From: Opeltia flavorubescens
Taxonomy: Eukaryota; Ascomycota; Lecanoromycetes; Teloschistales; Teloschistaceae
NCBI GenBank assembly: GCA_000442125.1
Contig: KE546978.1
Location: forward strand, 744,001-808,000
DNA: 64,000 nucleotides
Direction: 5' to 3'
The notes beneath the pieces are model-generated. The model was not told the DNA's origin and did not search any database. It saw nothing but the letters and a program-made list of their open reading frames with translations. Positions 33,032 through 43,235 of the stretch are shown piece after piece. Every line of letters begins with the position of its first letter. The stretch's first letter is position 1. The position numbers were made by a program, and so were the translations under genes.

Positions 33032-36000
33032 TCAGAACATTAAAGGACCAGCCTGTCCATCGCCCTGATGATGAATCGGTGGTTGTTGTACATGCGGAGG
33101 GAATCGAGCTTTAGCGGGACTCGCACCAGCCCCGTGCCCGTATTGCTGCGGTAGCCCCATATGTGGTGGAGGGAAATGTGCCTTGACCGGACTCGGTTGG
33201 GCGGACATGTTCTGCGGGAAACGAGGCATCGCGGGACTTTGTGCCACCATGGCGTGTTGCTTGGCCTTGACATTCAGATTGCCACCCTCGCTGGAAGATT
33301 TTCTCAATCGGTGCCGACGGAAGTTGTTACGGGCCCCGTCTCCTTCACCCGCCGAGAAAGTGTTCCCGTCTGCAGCATAAGGTGATTTTGTCGGAGAAGT
33401 GACAGGATGCGAGTTCTCCAACCTGCCCAACGCCTGTAGCAGTGTCTGAGTTCTCTTCCTTCTTGGATTCAATGGCGGAATAGGCGGCGGTGGATCCATA
33501 CCATTCTTGAGACTTGCTCCAGGCGGCAAGTCCACCACGTCGACAGAAGAGGTGCAGGATCTGAAGATAGGATCCGAGATATCGTGCTTGTTGATGGATT
33601 CTTTGCGATGGTAACGATAGTGATGGTGTTTGGGGCTGCTGAAAGTGCCGTGGGAGCTTGATGGTGGAATCATTATCGGAATGGACTCGTTGGAGATCAT
33701 CGAAGAGTTCTCATGTAGAGATGGAGCAGAGCGGACGGAGTACCCTGGGGTGGAGGGTGACATGCCCGGAAAAGGGGGGTTGGGTTGTATCGGGAGAGTG
33801 TCTTTTCGTTCAAAGTACCCCGAGTTGATGGATTTACTATTGCTTCGCACACGATTCGACATGGCAGATTCCGATCGCTCTGGGTTTTGGTGGGTAGCCA
33901 TGCTCGCCATCAATTCCTCTACAGGTCTCGGAGCGTCTGAATGTTCTCTGGGCCGATGTTTGAACGATGGAGAACTAGGGTTACTTGCACTCGCTTCTTC
34001 TTCGATCAACACATCATCCCTCGGCTTCGCAGTCCTACTTGCGTATCTCCTCTCTGAAGCTTCCGATCCAGAACGTTCTCGAGATGATCGGGAAGTAGGT
34101 GGTGATGGATCTTTATCCGAAGACTCCGGTCTTGATTCTGGCTGCTGGTTGCGCCTTCCTTGCGCACGATTACGTGGTTGCGGCCCTCTGCCGTCAAATG
34201 GTGGTTGTCGTTGATCTCGAACCGAAGGCCTGGAGAAGTTATCATCTTGGGAAGGCCTTGGTGAACCATTAGCTAAAGTTGTATTGGGCCCAATTCCTAG
34301 CATCTTCATCGCCTTAGACGGCTGCTCTTGTTTGTTAGCCAGAGAATCACGGCTCGTCTTTGATTTCAGAATGCCAAATGGCATACGCTTCTGGTTAGGA
34401 TCTGCAGCGCGTGATACAGGTGCCGGGCTTGAAGATCTACTCTCATTCTCAACAAAACTTCGAAGATTGTCCTGTACGGCCCGACGTCTCTCCGCAAGCT
34501 CATTTGCCAGACCTTCGCGCTCCTTCTCGGTTTCCGTACTACCGCCACGGGTATGATGCGCTCTGAGTTGCTCCTGCCAAGTCATTGCATTTTCGTAGCT
34601 GGGCCGCGGTGCCTCGCCACCTAATATCCTTTGCGCTTTGTTGTCACCAAGCATCTGTTGCACCTTAGGGGACTTATCACGAAGAGCAGTTGCTTGGTTC
34701 AAGATTTGACGAGCTCGAACGGAGAGTGGAGGAGGCATTTCCGGGGCTTTTGTTCGTGGAGCTAAGGGCGTATCAACTTCATGATCTTCTGACTCAAACG
34801 TACTAGCCCGAAAGAAAGTTCCCGACCCAGTCATGGGGCTTTGATTGCCATTACTAGCCAATTTATGGGTGTCTCCTGGAAAGCTTGAATTGAGACTTGG
34901 CGAAGGCTCGGGATAGATCGATGATTGACCGCTATCGTTCCGAAGATGCGCTCGCACAAGTCCGTTCAAGCCATTCAAGGTAGTAGGACCCAGCGTTGGC
35001 GAATCAGCATCGACGTGTTTTGGCGGACCCTTGGAAGCCGTTATGCTGTCGTGCCCTGTTATGGTAATCTCACTGCGGCTGTCAGAACTTGACTCCTCGG
35101 GTGGCTTGACGTGACGGTCGTTAGCCTGCAGATGCCTAACGGGCTCTTCCTTTCTGGAGAGTTGCTTAAGATCATCTTTTGGGGGTGCACTTGTTATGGG
35201 ACTTTGATATGAAGCACTCGGAGGAAATAGGTCCTGTTCATTATCTGAGTCTACCGGTGATCCGACTTCGCTACTCATATTCGAGAGGAAGCTGCTGTCC
35301 ATCGCTGGATTATACCGGTCCTCAGAGTTTCGAAATGCCGGATGTTGTAACTCCGCCACGTGTGCTTGGTGAAGATTACTTGCTGAACGCTCTCGCCCGC
35401 GCAGAAGAGATCCCGCGTGTGGCTGCGGCCCGGCCAGTGAATTGTCTCGAGTTCGACCAGCCACGTGTTCGTCAATAGATGCAGCCGAGGGTGAAAAAGG
35501 TCGGATGAGCGAAGGGCTCTCGCGCCCTTGCTGCAATTGTAATTGCCGCTGTAGATATTGTTGTTCGCTATACTGCTTGCTTGGTTTATTGAATGCGCCA
35601 GACGCCGTTGCTTTACCCAGATCATTCGGCTCTAGAGAAGCCAGAAATGTAGGATCTTGGACCGGGCTCATAGGTGGACTCAATGGAGGAGATCTACCAA
35701 TACCTGAATTTACGTGAGGCTCTGACGAATCGGGTGTAAGACCGAGGTCGAATTCTGCCATTCTTGGAGGCGGACCTGAAGGTGGCGGACTGGCGGCCCT
35801 GAACTCGTTTGAAGTATAAACAGGACCGGAGCGCTGAAAACGTTCGTTAAGATTGGTAGCACTACGGGATCCTTGGAGCCTAGCAAAGGGTGGAGCGCCA
35901 TTTGTCCGTTGTCGGTGAAGCGACTCAAGCCTATTCATGGCAGAATGCTGCTGATCGTAGATATGCTGATCCAAACCCTGGCCATAAAGTCTTTTGGACT

Positions 36001-36934
36001 TCTGTAAAGGTCTTTCTGAGACTTGGGATTGATTGGTCCCTTGGGGCAACGCATGTGGTACACCACTCGGCCCATGACCGCCATATACAGATCGCTGTGA
36101 GGCTACTGAGGTGGCAGCGGTGGAAGTACGCTCGCCGGACGGGCCAGAGTTGATTGAAGATGTCGTCTCTCGATTTCGGTTGTACTTGTTGAAAGGTGGA
36201 GAGTTTGATCGTTCGTCGCTACTGCGATCTCGATCATCTTTGTCCGCATCTTGGATTTCGTTGGCGTGTATTTCTCCGTCTTGAGTCTTGGGGAAGGTGG
36301 ATAAGTCAATATCGTCTCCATATAGCGCCTTTCCTCCCATGCCTCCTCTTGGCATATGCTCGTCGTCCCCAAAACTTTTCGTAGATCCTGATGCTCCCAC
36401 AGGAATTATGTATATCTTCTGTCGCCCGCCAAACATGGTGTTTCCCTCTCCTGGCCTTGCCCGACTGATCATACTGTGGCCGTCATCTGTCCATGCACTC
36501 CCATCCGACCCGTAAGACTGGGTCCTCGTATCCGCAAATGGCGGACGTATTGGCGCATGAATGGGGTCGTCTTCCGAGATATTCTTCAGCCCGCCAGTGT
36601 TGAACAGATCTAGCCTGGACGCCCGTTTCGGGAACAGAACACTGTCATCGTTTGCTTTCCCTATTTTCGAGTGCGGATCGTCTTGTTCTCTTAACATGCT
36701 GAACCTTGCCGAAAGGTTGGGCATTAACAAGCTTGTACGAAAATCATTGGACGAAGGTAGAACGTTGGCAAGATCGACTTGAGGTCTGGGTTCTGGTTGG
36801 CTTTTCTTATTGCGTCTGAAGGTTTTGGAGGAGAACTTGGGGAGAGCTGGAACATCAGACTCGGTGGAAGGTCGTCGCGAAGAATCAGCACCTCCATCGT
36901 GGAAAGATTTCTTTCTTGAACGAAAGCGATTCAT
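33032..36934 (-). CDS. Large disordered fungal protein, function unknown
   Basis: A single uninterrupted frame of 1300 residues beginning MNRFRSRKKSFHDGG. The composition is dominated by Ser, Pro, Arg, Asn and Gln, and almost no segment looks globular. The N-terminal 120 residues have the least biased sequence (SARFSMLREQDDPHSKIGKA, then SVLFPKRASRLDLF), which I recall as conserved among filamentous ascomycetes; this is memory and not a search. A helical stretch near residues 730-830 contains ARQILNQATALRDKSPKVQQ and ELAERRRAVQDNLRSFVENE. Near the C-terminus are PPPPIPPLNPRRKR and Pro-rich repeats of the type SPxKARFPPH (three related copies), which could bind SH3 or WW domains. Such proteins often act at the cell cortex or in signalling. 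Coding is certain from the length; the role is unknown. Confidence 0.85.
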   Translation of the reverse strand: MNRFRSRKKSFHDGGADSSRRPSTESDVPALPKFSSKTFRRNKKSQPEPRPQVDLANVLPSSNDFRTSLLMPNLSARFSMLREQDDPHSKIGKANDDSVLFPKRASRLDLFNTGGLKNISEDDPIHAPIRPPFADTRTQSYGSDGSAWTDDGHSMISRARPGEGNTMFGGRQKIYIIPVGASGSTKSFGDDEHMPRGGMGGKALYGDDIDLSTFPKTQDGEIHANEIQDADKDDRDRSSDERSNSPPFNKYNRNRETTSSINSGPSGERTSTAATSVASQRSVYGGHGPSGVPHALPQGTNQSQVSERPLQKSKRLYGQGLDQHIYDQQHSAMNRLESLHRQRTNGAPPFARLQGSRSATNLNERFQRSGPVYTSNEFRAASPPPSGPPPRMAEFDLGLTPDSSEPHVNSGIGRSPPLSPPMSPVQDPTFLASLEPNDLGKATASGAFNKPSKQYSEQQYLQRQLQLQQGRESPSLIRPFSPSAASIDEHVAGRTRDNSLAGPQPHAGSLLRGRERSASNLHQAHVAELQHPAFRNSEDRYNPAMDSSFLSNMSSEVGSPVDSDNEQDLFPPSASYQSPITSAPPKDDLKQLSRKEEPVRHLQANDRHVKPPEESSSDSRSEITITGHDSITASKGPPKHVDADSPTLGPTTLNGLNGLVRAHLRNDSGQSSIYPEPSPSLNSSFPGDTHKLASNGNQSPMTGSGTFFRASTFESEDHEVDTPLAPRTKAPEMPPPLSVRARQILNQATALRDKSPKVQQMLGDNKAQRILGGEAPRPSYENAMTWQEQLRAHHTRGGSTETEKEREGLANELAERRRAVQDNLRSFVENESRSSSPAPVSRAADPNQKRMPFGILKSKTSRDSLANKQEQPSKAMKMLGIGPNTTLANGSPRPSQDDNFSRPSVRDQRQPPFDGRGPQPRNRAQGRRNQQPESRPESSDKDPSPPTSRSSRERSGSEASERRYASRTAKPRDDVLIEEEASASNPSSPSFKHRPREHSDAPRPVEELMASMATHQNPERSESAMSNRVRSNSKSINSGYFERKDTLPIQPNPPFPGMSPSTPGYSVRSAPSLHENSSMISNESIPIMIPPSSSHGTFSSPKHHHYRYHRKESINKHDISDPIFRSCTSSVDVVDLPPGASLKNGMDPPPPIPPLNPRRKRTQTLLQALGRLENSHPVTSPTKSPYAADGNTFSAGEGDGARNNFRRHRLRKSSSEGGNLNVKAKQHAMVAQSPAMPRFPQNMSAQPSPVKAHFPPPHMGLPQQYGHGAGASPAKARFPPHVQQPPIHHQGDGQAGPLMF

Positions 36935-38563
36935 TGTATCGCGTTGATTCTGAAGTAACCGACTGTTGCAGTGTCAGTTCCAGCCGGCGATAAGTCGGAC
37001 AAATTATCGATAGTGTCGAACACGTTCCAACATCAACGTTGAGAGGTTCTGAGGCACGGTTGTTTCTGATGTCTTAGTTGTGTCCTTGGCCAATCTCCTG
37101 ATACCACTTTCTGACTCCGACTTGAGTGATCTGGGGTTGGACGATACAGCATACTACACTGGATTGCGAAGTTGAGAGGTCGATTGCGATCCTGGTTACT
37201 GCGAGATGACAGACGGCTGGCGAAGTGAGTATAGAGGTTTGGAAGAAGAGAGCGATGAAAGATCGGCAGTCAATGACCACGCGAATTAGCTCGGCAGTTT
37301 TCGTGGGCACGGAGGCCAAGGAGGCGACGTGTTTGAGGCAACGGAAAGGGATCCGGGAGCGTGGTATGGAGATTGCACTTAGAGGGAAGGCCTCGTTTGG
37401 ATGGTGGAAAACGAGACCAAGTTTGGGTAGATGAAGAATAGGAGGACTTGACCGTCGCACTAAATGAGCTTAGGCGGGGGAGAAATTACTAGGATGCGCG
37501 TGTTCCAGATTGAATGATCCAAGGCCTTTCCCCTTCTAAAGCCTCATGGTCAAAATAAGCTTCAATCTTTTTTTTCTCCGGTTGTCAATCGATAGGAGCT
37601 TGGACGTGGTGATACCGGATCATCATTCAGGGTCTTGTAGACTTGCTGGTCGACCGTTTTTCGACCCATTGGACACACAAAGGCACAATTACACGCTTCT
37701 ACATGCAGCACGTCCGTCACCTCCACCACCTCCACCAGCCCCATTTCGCTGCAGATGAATCTCAAATCCTTCCAGGGGCATGCGAGGCCCATCACTCTGC
37801 AACTCTTAGGTACCGATCACCGATGCATCCGTCGAATAAGAAAAAGGGGGAGCCACAGTGGATGTCGCGCCAGTCGTTCATTGGCTCCATGCAAGCATCC
37901 GTCATCTTCCCTTCCAGGGGTTCTTGAGACGATGGTGCATGCTGTCCACATTTCCCCGGTTCGCTAACACCGACGGCGCGTTGCCTTTCCTTTCCGTGGC
38001 TTTGCTGAAGACAGGACCAACAGCCAATCAGCAGTCTGATCACTCGATTCTGCATCGTTGGTAGGTTGACACCGTCGCTTACTAGCTCATAGTTTCCTTG
38101 CCCTCGGGACTTTTGGGCGTCAAACCAGTTACTCGGCAGGGTCCTCTGTTTCGGAAACCATGAAGATTGGAGAGGCTTAGAGTGCGAAGAAATACACATC
38201 GAGTAGGAGTAAAATCGTTCGCAAAGCATCTGCTCCAGCTGCTACTCACCAGGCCTCCACGGAAAAGCCAGATCCCGAAATCTACTCTATCGTGATTAAA
38301 GATCGTGATACGTCAAATCCAGATCAATAAATTAATTGGCTTCTTGTGTCACCCCAAACTCGATCCACTCAGCCCTTGCGTTATTTGATGTCAGCTCAGT
38401 CAAAAATCTTTCGTAGGGAAACGGCAAGAGGTCAATTTAGGGGTGGTCTCATCTTGAAAATTTGCCCTGTAGAATACAAAATCCGAAATGCTATGCAGTC
38501 CCAGCCATCCACGAAGTAGGAACAACCGCCAGTGTCCCGGTGTGCTTTTGTAACAGTGAAGTC
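36935..38563. other. Long upstream region without a recognisable gene
   Basis: 1629 bp lie between the start of the 1300-residue gene and the 3' end of the glucosidase II beta gene, both on the minus strand. Open frames of 128 codons (37074-37460) and 145 codons (37792-38229) on the minus strand have no family-like sequence. It is probably promoter and 5' UTR of the large gene. Confidence 0.5.
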
Positions 38564-40369
38564 CTACAGCTCATCTCTCGCTCCTCCTTCCTTTCCCTTG
38601 CCATTATTACCGGAAACCTCACAAACAGCAGGCGTCCCGACCTCCATCTTGTAAACACACTTCTCTTCTTCCGTCACCTTCCAAATTTCATCTTGCTCCG
38701 CACATGCTAATACGACCAACGTGCTTCGGTTCGGTCCGTTCCAGCAGTGCTGCCCATTCTCATACCGCAAAGCGACTCTCACCCCCGAGCCAACGCCTTT
38801 GCCATCTGGAGGTAGATCATCATCAACTGTGATTGAGTCGATTCGCGCGAAGTTACCCATCCCCGTGTGGGAACCGCCTTTCCTTGATTTCTGCGTCGTT
38901 TTGTCCAACCAGCAAAGCTCATAATTGTACTCACCAGCATCCTTGGAGATGCATTGACCTTTGAGCGCGCGGAAGACATCATCCACACCGTAATCCTTGC
39001 CAAGATCGTCTTTATGGCCGGTCAGTTCATTTCGAAGGCCGTTCTCGCCGTCTTGCGCTGCTTTGAGGGCATCACGAGCATCAGTGACCGTCTTCGAGTC
39101 GGACCCTGCATCGGTAGAAGCGGCAATGATTCCATTCTCAATGAGGAGAACTCGTAGATCGCGAAGCTTTTGATCCACCCAGCCTCGGACGGCAACGGGG
39201 AGGTATTCTTCGATTTTGTAGACTGCAAGGAGCTTAGATGGGAAATCGAATTTGGTTCACGACGTAGGAACTTACGGACGTCCGTATCACTTTCTTCACC
39301 CTCCTCCCAATCACTCCATTTGATCACCCCGGTTTCCGAGTCGGGTTTCGATATCTCATCCAGATCTCGATCATGAGCGGCATCTCCAAATGCTGGCTTA
39401 TCCCGAGCGACATACTCTTCCCAGCTTCTGACGGCCCGCTTGACTCCCTCATCGTTGAAGTTGGGGTTGTATTCTGCTTTGAAAGTCGTCAAAAGTGCTT
39501 CGAGCTCTGTCAATCTTGCTGCCGCGGTATCCCGTTGCTCTCGTACATCCAGAAGGGACTCCCGCAGCTCTTCGATCCTATCTTTGGCGATTTGGATTAA
39601 AGTGCCAAATTTGCTACCTTTCCCCGAACTCTTTACGACTTTGCCCCTTTCCTGCCGTTCAGCATCTGCCAATGCAGTCTCCAGGCTCTTGACCTTCAAA
39701 ACAGCGCCCTGGATCTCCGTCTCTAAAGTTTGAATGCGGTCCTCGACTTGCTTACGCAATCTTCCAGCTTCCGCTACCAGCTCCTTCCTTCTTTTCCCCG
39801 CAGCTCCCAAGGACTTCTGCCTCTGCTCGTCCTGTTTCCTCCACGCCTTCCCGATCTCGTTACATTTGTTCTCGCACTTGATCCCGCCAACTTGTGCCCA
39901 TTCATCGCTTCCATCGCAGCATAGATCGTAATCGCAAACACCATCATTCACGCCGAGAAATGGCACGTAATTAGGTTGGTGCCCTTTGTTCTTGCAGTAA
40001 AAGCCTGGCAGAGCGATTGACCGACTCGCATTATCGGAAGAGATATCGCTAGCATAGGAGGGCGAAAGGTCCGAGAGGTAAGAGCAGGCCGAAGTTCCAG
40101 GCTCGTCAGAGCCATCGGGACAGTCGCAGTAATCATCATTAATCTGTGAAGAAGAGAGCGTGATAGAAGGGTTCGAAATGCAGGTGAAGACGTCGGGTGA
40201 CTTGTAGAATTTGGCATCTTGATGGTGGAAAATTAAAGTTAGCTCCTGAGATGTCAACAGAGAGATGGGCCATACGCTCTGGACCGACGCCCCGCGGTCT
40301 TGAAAGCTCAGCCGCTAGCACAGCTTGTACTGCTGTGAGCAGCAATGGACCATAGTTGATACACCGCAT
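38564..40369 (-). CDS. GTB1: Glucosidase II beta subunit (ER protein)
   Basis: Three exons (40369-40276, 40217-39276, 39222-38564) give 564 residues; introns are 58 and 53 nt. A signal peptide covers about residues 1-20 (LLLTAVQAVLAAEL). After RGVGPEHAKFYKS come two LDL-receptor-like cysteine modules with calcium-binding DCPDGSDE (63-70) and CCDGSDEW. A coiled coil of about 130 residues (EAGRLRKQVEDRIQTLETEI and on) follows. The C-terminal MRH lectin domain has six cysteines at 436, 449, 505, 519, 534 and 546. The last four residues are RDEL, an ER retrieval signal. The subunit retains the catalytic alpha subunit in the ER and presents mannose-bearing glycans for glucose trimming in the glycoprotein quality-control cycle. 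Identification is secure. Confidence 0.94.
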
Positions 40370-41168
40370 CTTGAGCCTGCTCAAGGTACAGTCAAGATCA
40401 TGATTTACTCAATTGGGGAGCTCTGGCCAGATGAAGTTCTTGTCGAATCCCGCTTCGAGCGAGGATAGCCGCGCCAGTCAATTTCTTGGCATTGGAAGTT
40501 CTCGAAAGGGGAACAAGTTGTTTGAAATATGACATATCAATTATTTTTGCTATTGACAAGCTATCACCTAAACCTCTAAGATTCTAAACTCTTTCTTTCT
40601 TGCATGCAAACCACTGCTACTTTTCCGAGCTTCTCTATGCGCCCTATGCTTCCTCATCCTGAGCGTGAATTCTGAAGAGAAGGTTTGCTTGTGAGCTGGC
40701 CAAATTTCAATCATGATAATGAATTTTGTCCTTCGCATCCCCCCCTCGACACACGCTGTATCTCCTCTTCACTGCTTCGTTCATTGCATGGACCCCGGCA
40801 ACGCAATTCACTCCTGTCTCCTTCGGGACGAGGAGGTTGAGAAAACGGAGTGAGTATTGTCGTGTTTGATGAGTTGAATTGAAAATTGGATAGTTGGATG
40901 GTTTGATTATGCGGTAGAACCTAGTATAGCCAACCACGGCCTTAGATGGTGATCTGAAAATAGCGGCCTTGACGTGGATCATTGTAGACAGCGGATATCG
41001 CGTCAAAGTAACCTCGTGAACGGATCGGGAGATATGTAGGATCACAGATGGAGCTTTTTAAATGCCAGTGGTGCATACCATTCATTGAGCTGTGTCTGTG
41101 ACTTGGTCCGTAGCCTCCCTGGCCTTACTGACTGTCGTATTTTGCATATCTTTTTTTGAAGTACCATT
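40370..41168. other. Intergenic region upstream of GTB1
   Basis: 799 bp between the GTB1 start and the RTF2 stop. A 112-codon minus-strand frame at 40707-41045 has no recognisable similarity and could be 3' UTR of RTF2 or promoter of GTB1. Confidence 0.45.
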
Positions 41169-42150
41169 TCATCGTTTCGCGTCGGCCGGGATAGTGAATC
41201 CACGATTCATAAAATCAGCCCGCTTCCCGTCCATTCCAGTGCTGGAAGAGAACAGCGTTTGTAAATTGTTATTCGGCGCCATTTTCCGTCGCTTGTTGCG
41301 ATCTTCCTGCTCTGCCAAAACCCTGGCTGTCAATGATGCAGTATCTTCATTCCTGATGGCTTGTAACGACGGAATAGCTTCCTCTCCTTTCGATGGCAAA
41401 TCTGGGCCAGCCATTACGTCGGCTACGACCGTGGCCTCTTCCTTTTTGTCCAGCGCGCCCTTCTTTCGCTTTTTACCCGAGCCAGGTGCCTTTTTCAGAG
41501 AATGCGTAAGGCCCTCTGATTGTAATCTCGAAAGCCGATCCCGAAGGCGGTCTTTGTCCGTAAATGAAGAGGGAAGAATTGGAATTACATTATCTGGAGA
41601 ATAAGCTTCGTTGCACTGGCAAGCGTTAGCGCAAACCGCCCTCGAAAAATCCGGATAGACGTACCTCCAGGCATTGCTCTCCAGGCATTTCCTTGACAGC
41701 GCTTTCGGCGAAAGCATGACCGCAAGGGACTAGATATACAGCCTTGACACCTGGCCCAAGCGTTTTACCAGAGACTGGGCATACCAATCTCAATGTACCT
41801 AACTTTGCATGTCCACTTTTCTCCTCTTCTTCCACAGAGAATTTTATTTCAACCACATCTCGTAGACTGCTGATTGCGCCTGAGGTCCGGTCACTGCCCG
41901 CTACGTTCTCATCCCGGCTCTTTTGGCCACCATCAAGCAGCGTCTCGAGGACTGCGTCTTTATTATACAGATTCCCAGTCGAATCGGAAACAATGGGCAG
42001 GGACAAAGGTTTTTGAGATAGTGCGCAGTGTTGCCAGTAGTGTTCTAGCTTTTCCTGCTGGATCTCCTTGATCTGTGTGGTGGACGCCTCTTTCGCTGAA
42101 TTCTTGACGAGTTCGCGCCGAGTAGGAATACTTCCCCCATCGTTACCCAT
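41169..42150 (-). CDS. RTF2: Replication termination factor 2 (Rtf2) family protein
   Basis: Two exons (42150-41665, 41615-41169) joined in phase 0 across a 49-nt intron give 310 residues. The N-terminus MGNDGGSIPTRRELVK and CALSQKPLSLPIVSDSTGNL are hallmarks of Rtf2. The RING-like zinc fold continues with CPVSGKTLGPGVKAVYLVPC, then GHAF and, across the intron, GEQCLE-CNEAYSPDNVIPIL. The C-terminal 120 residues are Lys- and Ala-rich and disordered. Rtf2 acts at stalled replication forks in fission yeast and is linked to splicing and replisome remodelling in other eukaryotes. The gene lies near another replication-linked gene only at a distance (TOF1, 15 kb away), so no operon-like link is claimed. 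The start is the obvious first ATG with the conserved MGNDGG. Confidence 0.92.
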
Positions 42151-43235
42151 ATCTGGAGGGCTATGCGAGAGGGTTGAAAACCTGACCGCTCCTTGTGTGT
42201 TGTGTAGAGGGAAGGATTTACTAAATCAAAGTATGACGCAGGAAATTGACGAATTGATGGAGCCACTCCACGCTAGAGCGCTCTTGATTTTGACTTGCTT
42301 CTCGTCCATTGCCCTTGTAAGTTTAATGCTTATAGTCTCATAATTTATGTCTAGTTGTTTTTTCTTTCCCCTTAGCAACACAAAATAAGTTGGGCAAGAT
42401 CCATACTCTTTTCGGAAGAGAAGGAGCTACTAGTGAAACGCACTTCCACTAAGTCGCCCTTACGACTCCTGCGGACAAGCATGCAAGAGGGTCTCTCTTT
42501 CCTCTCTACCAGTCAGCATAAAGCCAACTCGGCAATGAGAAAAGGTGCTCCTCATCTGACCACGACTACCTTGTATCTGCGGTGGAACAGACGTTCAGGG
42601 AGCAAGATACGTAGGAGCTTAACCATCAGAGCATGACTCCTTGAAGCCAGATGAATCCGCGAAACCAAGAAGAAACAAATAGTAGTCGCATTCTGAGCCC
42701 CCGGATAACCATACGAAGCCCTGCCTAAGATGAATGCATTAGCTATAGTAAACGCCAAGCAAGCAAATTGTTTGATATGAACATTGCGATATTTTTGGCA
42801 AACTGCCAGTCACAATGTGCACAGCAGAATTTTAGTAGCAGGAGGCCCTGTATGATACTCCGTTTCGGTCGGTCAATCGATCGAGTCGCACGGTAATGAT
42901 AAGCTATCTCGCCACGAAACATATCTATGTCAGTAATTGGGGTATCAACTTCAAACGCCATACTTATCCGTCAAGTATGAAAGCACATAAATTCATGAAT
43001 CTTTGTAAACTCCTGCGACCCTCTTTTGGATCAGACGCCTTCCTTAGTCGTGTGTCATTAGTTGAATTGTAATATGATTGCTCGGATTTCCCCCTGCGAT
43101 TTCGCGTGATAGCATTATCGAGACATGTACAGAACCAGCCCACGGCCGATCGGTGATGAAAGAATGTACTTAATCGACGGAAAGGGGAATACCGCTGGCG
43201 TTCCGGATGTTCTTAATAGTCTCGGGTAATCTGAT
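42151..43235. other. Intergenic region upstream of RTF2
   Basis: 1085 bp between the RTF2 start and the stop of the TRF4-like gene. Only short frames are present on both strands. No RNA gene or repeat was recognised. Confidence 0.5.

Noticed and set aside
33630-34214. 194-codon plus-strand frame opposite the 1300-residue gene
   Set aside because: Its composition mirrors the Ser/Pro/Arg-rich sense strand; this is a typical antisense shadow.
37792-38229. 145-codon minus-strand frame upstream of the large disordered protein
   Set aside because: No recognisable sequence, no good splice partners, and it lies where a promoter and UTR are expected.
40707-41045. 112-codon minus-strand frame between GTB1 and RTF2
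   Set aside because: No recognised motif; likely UTR or promoter sequence.
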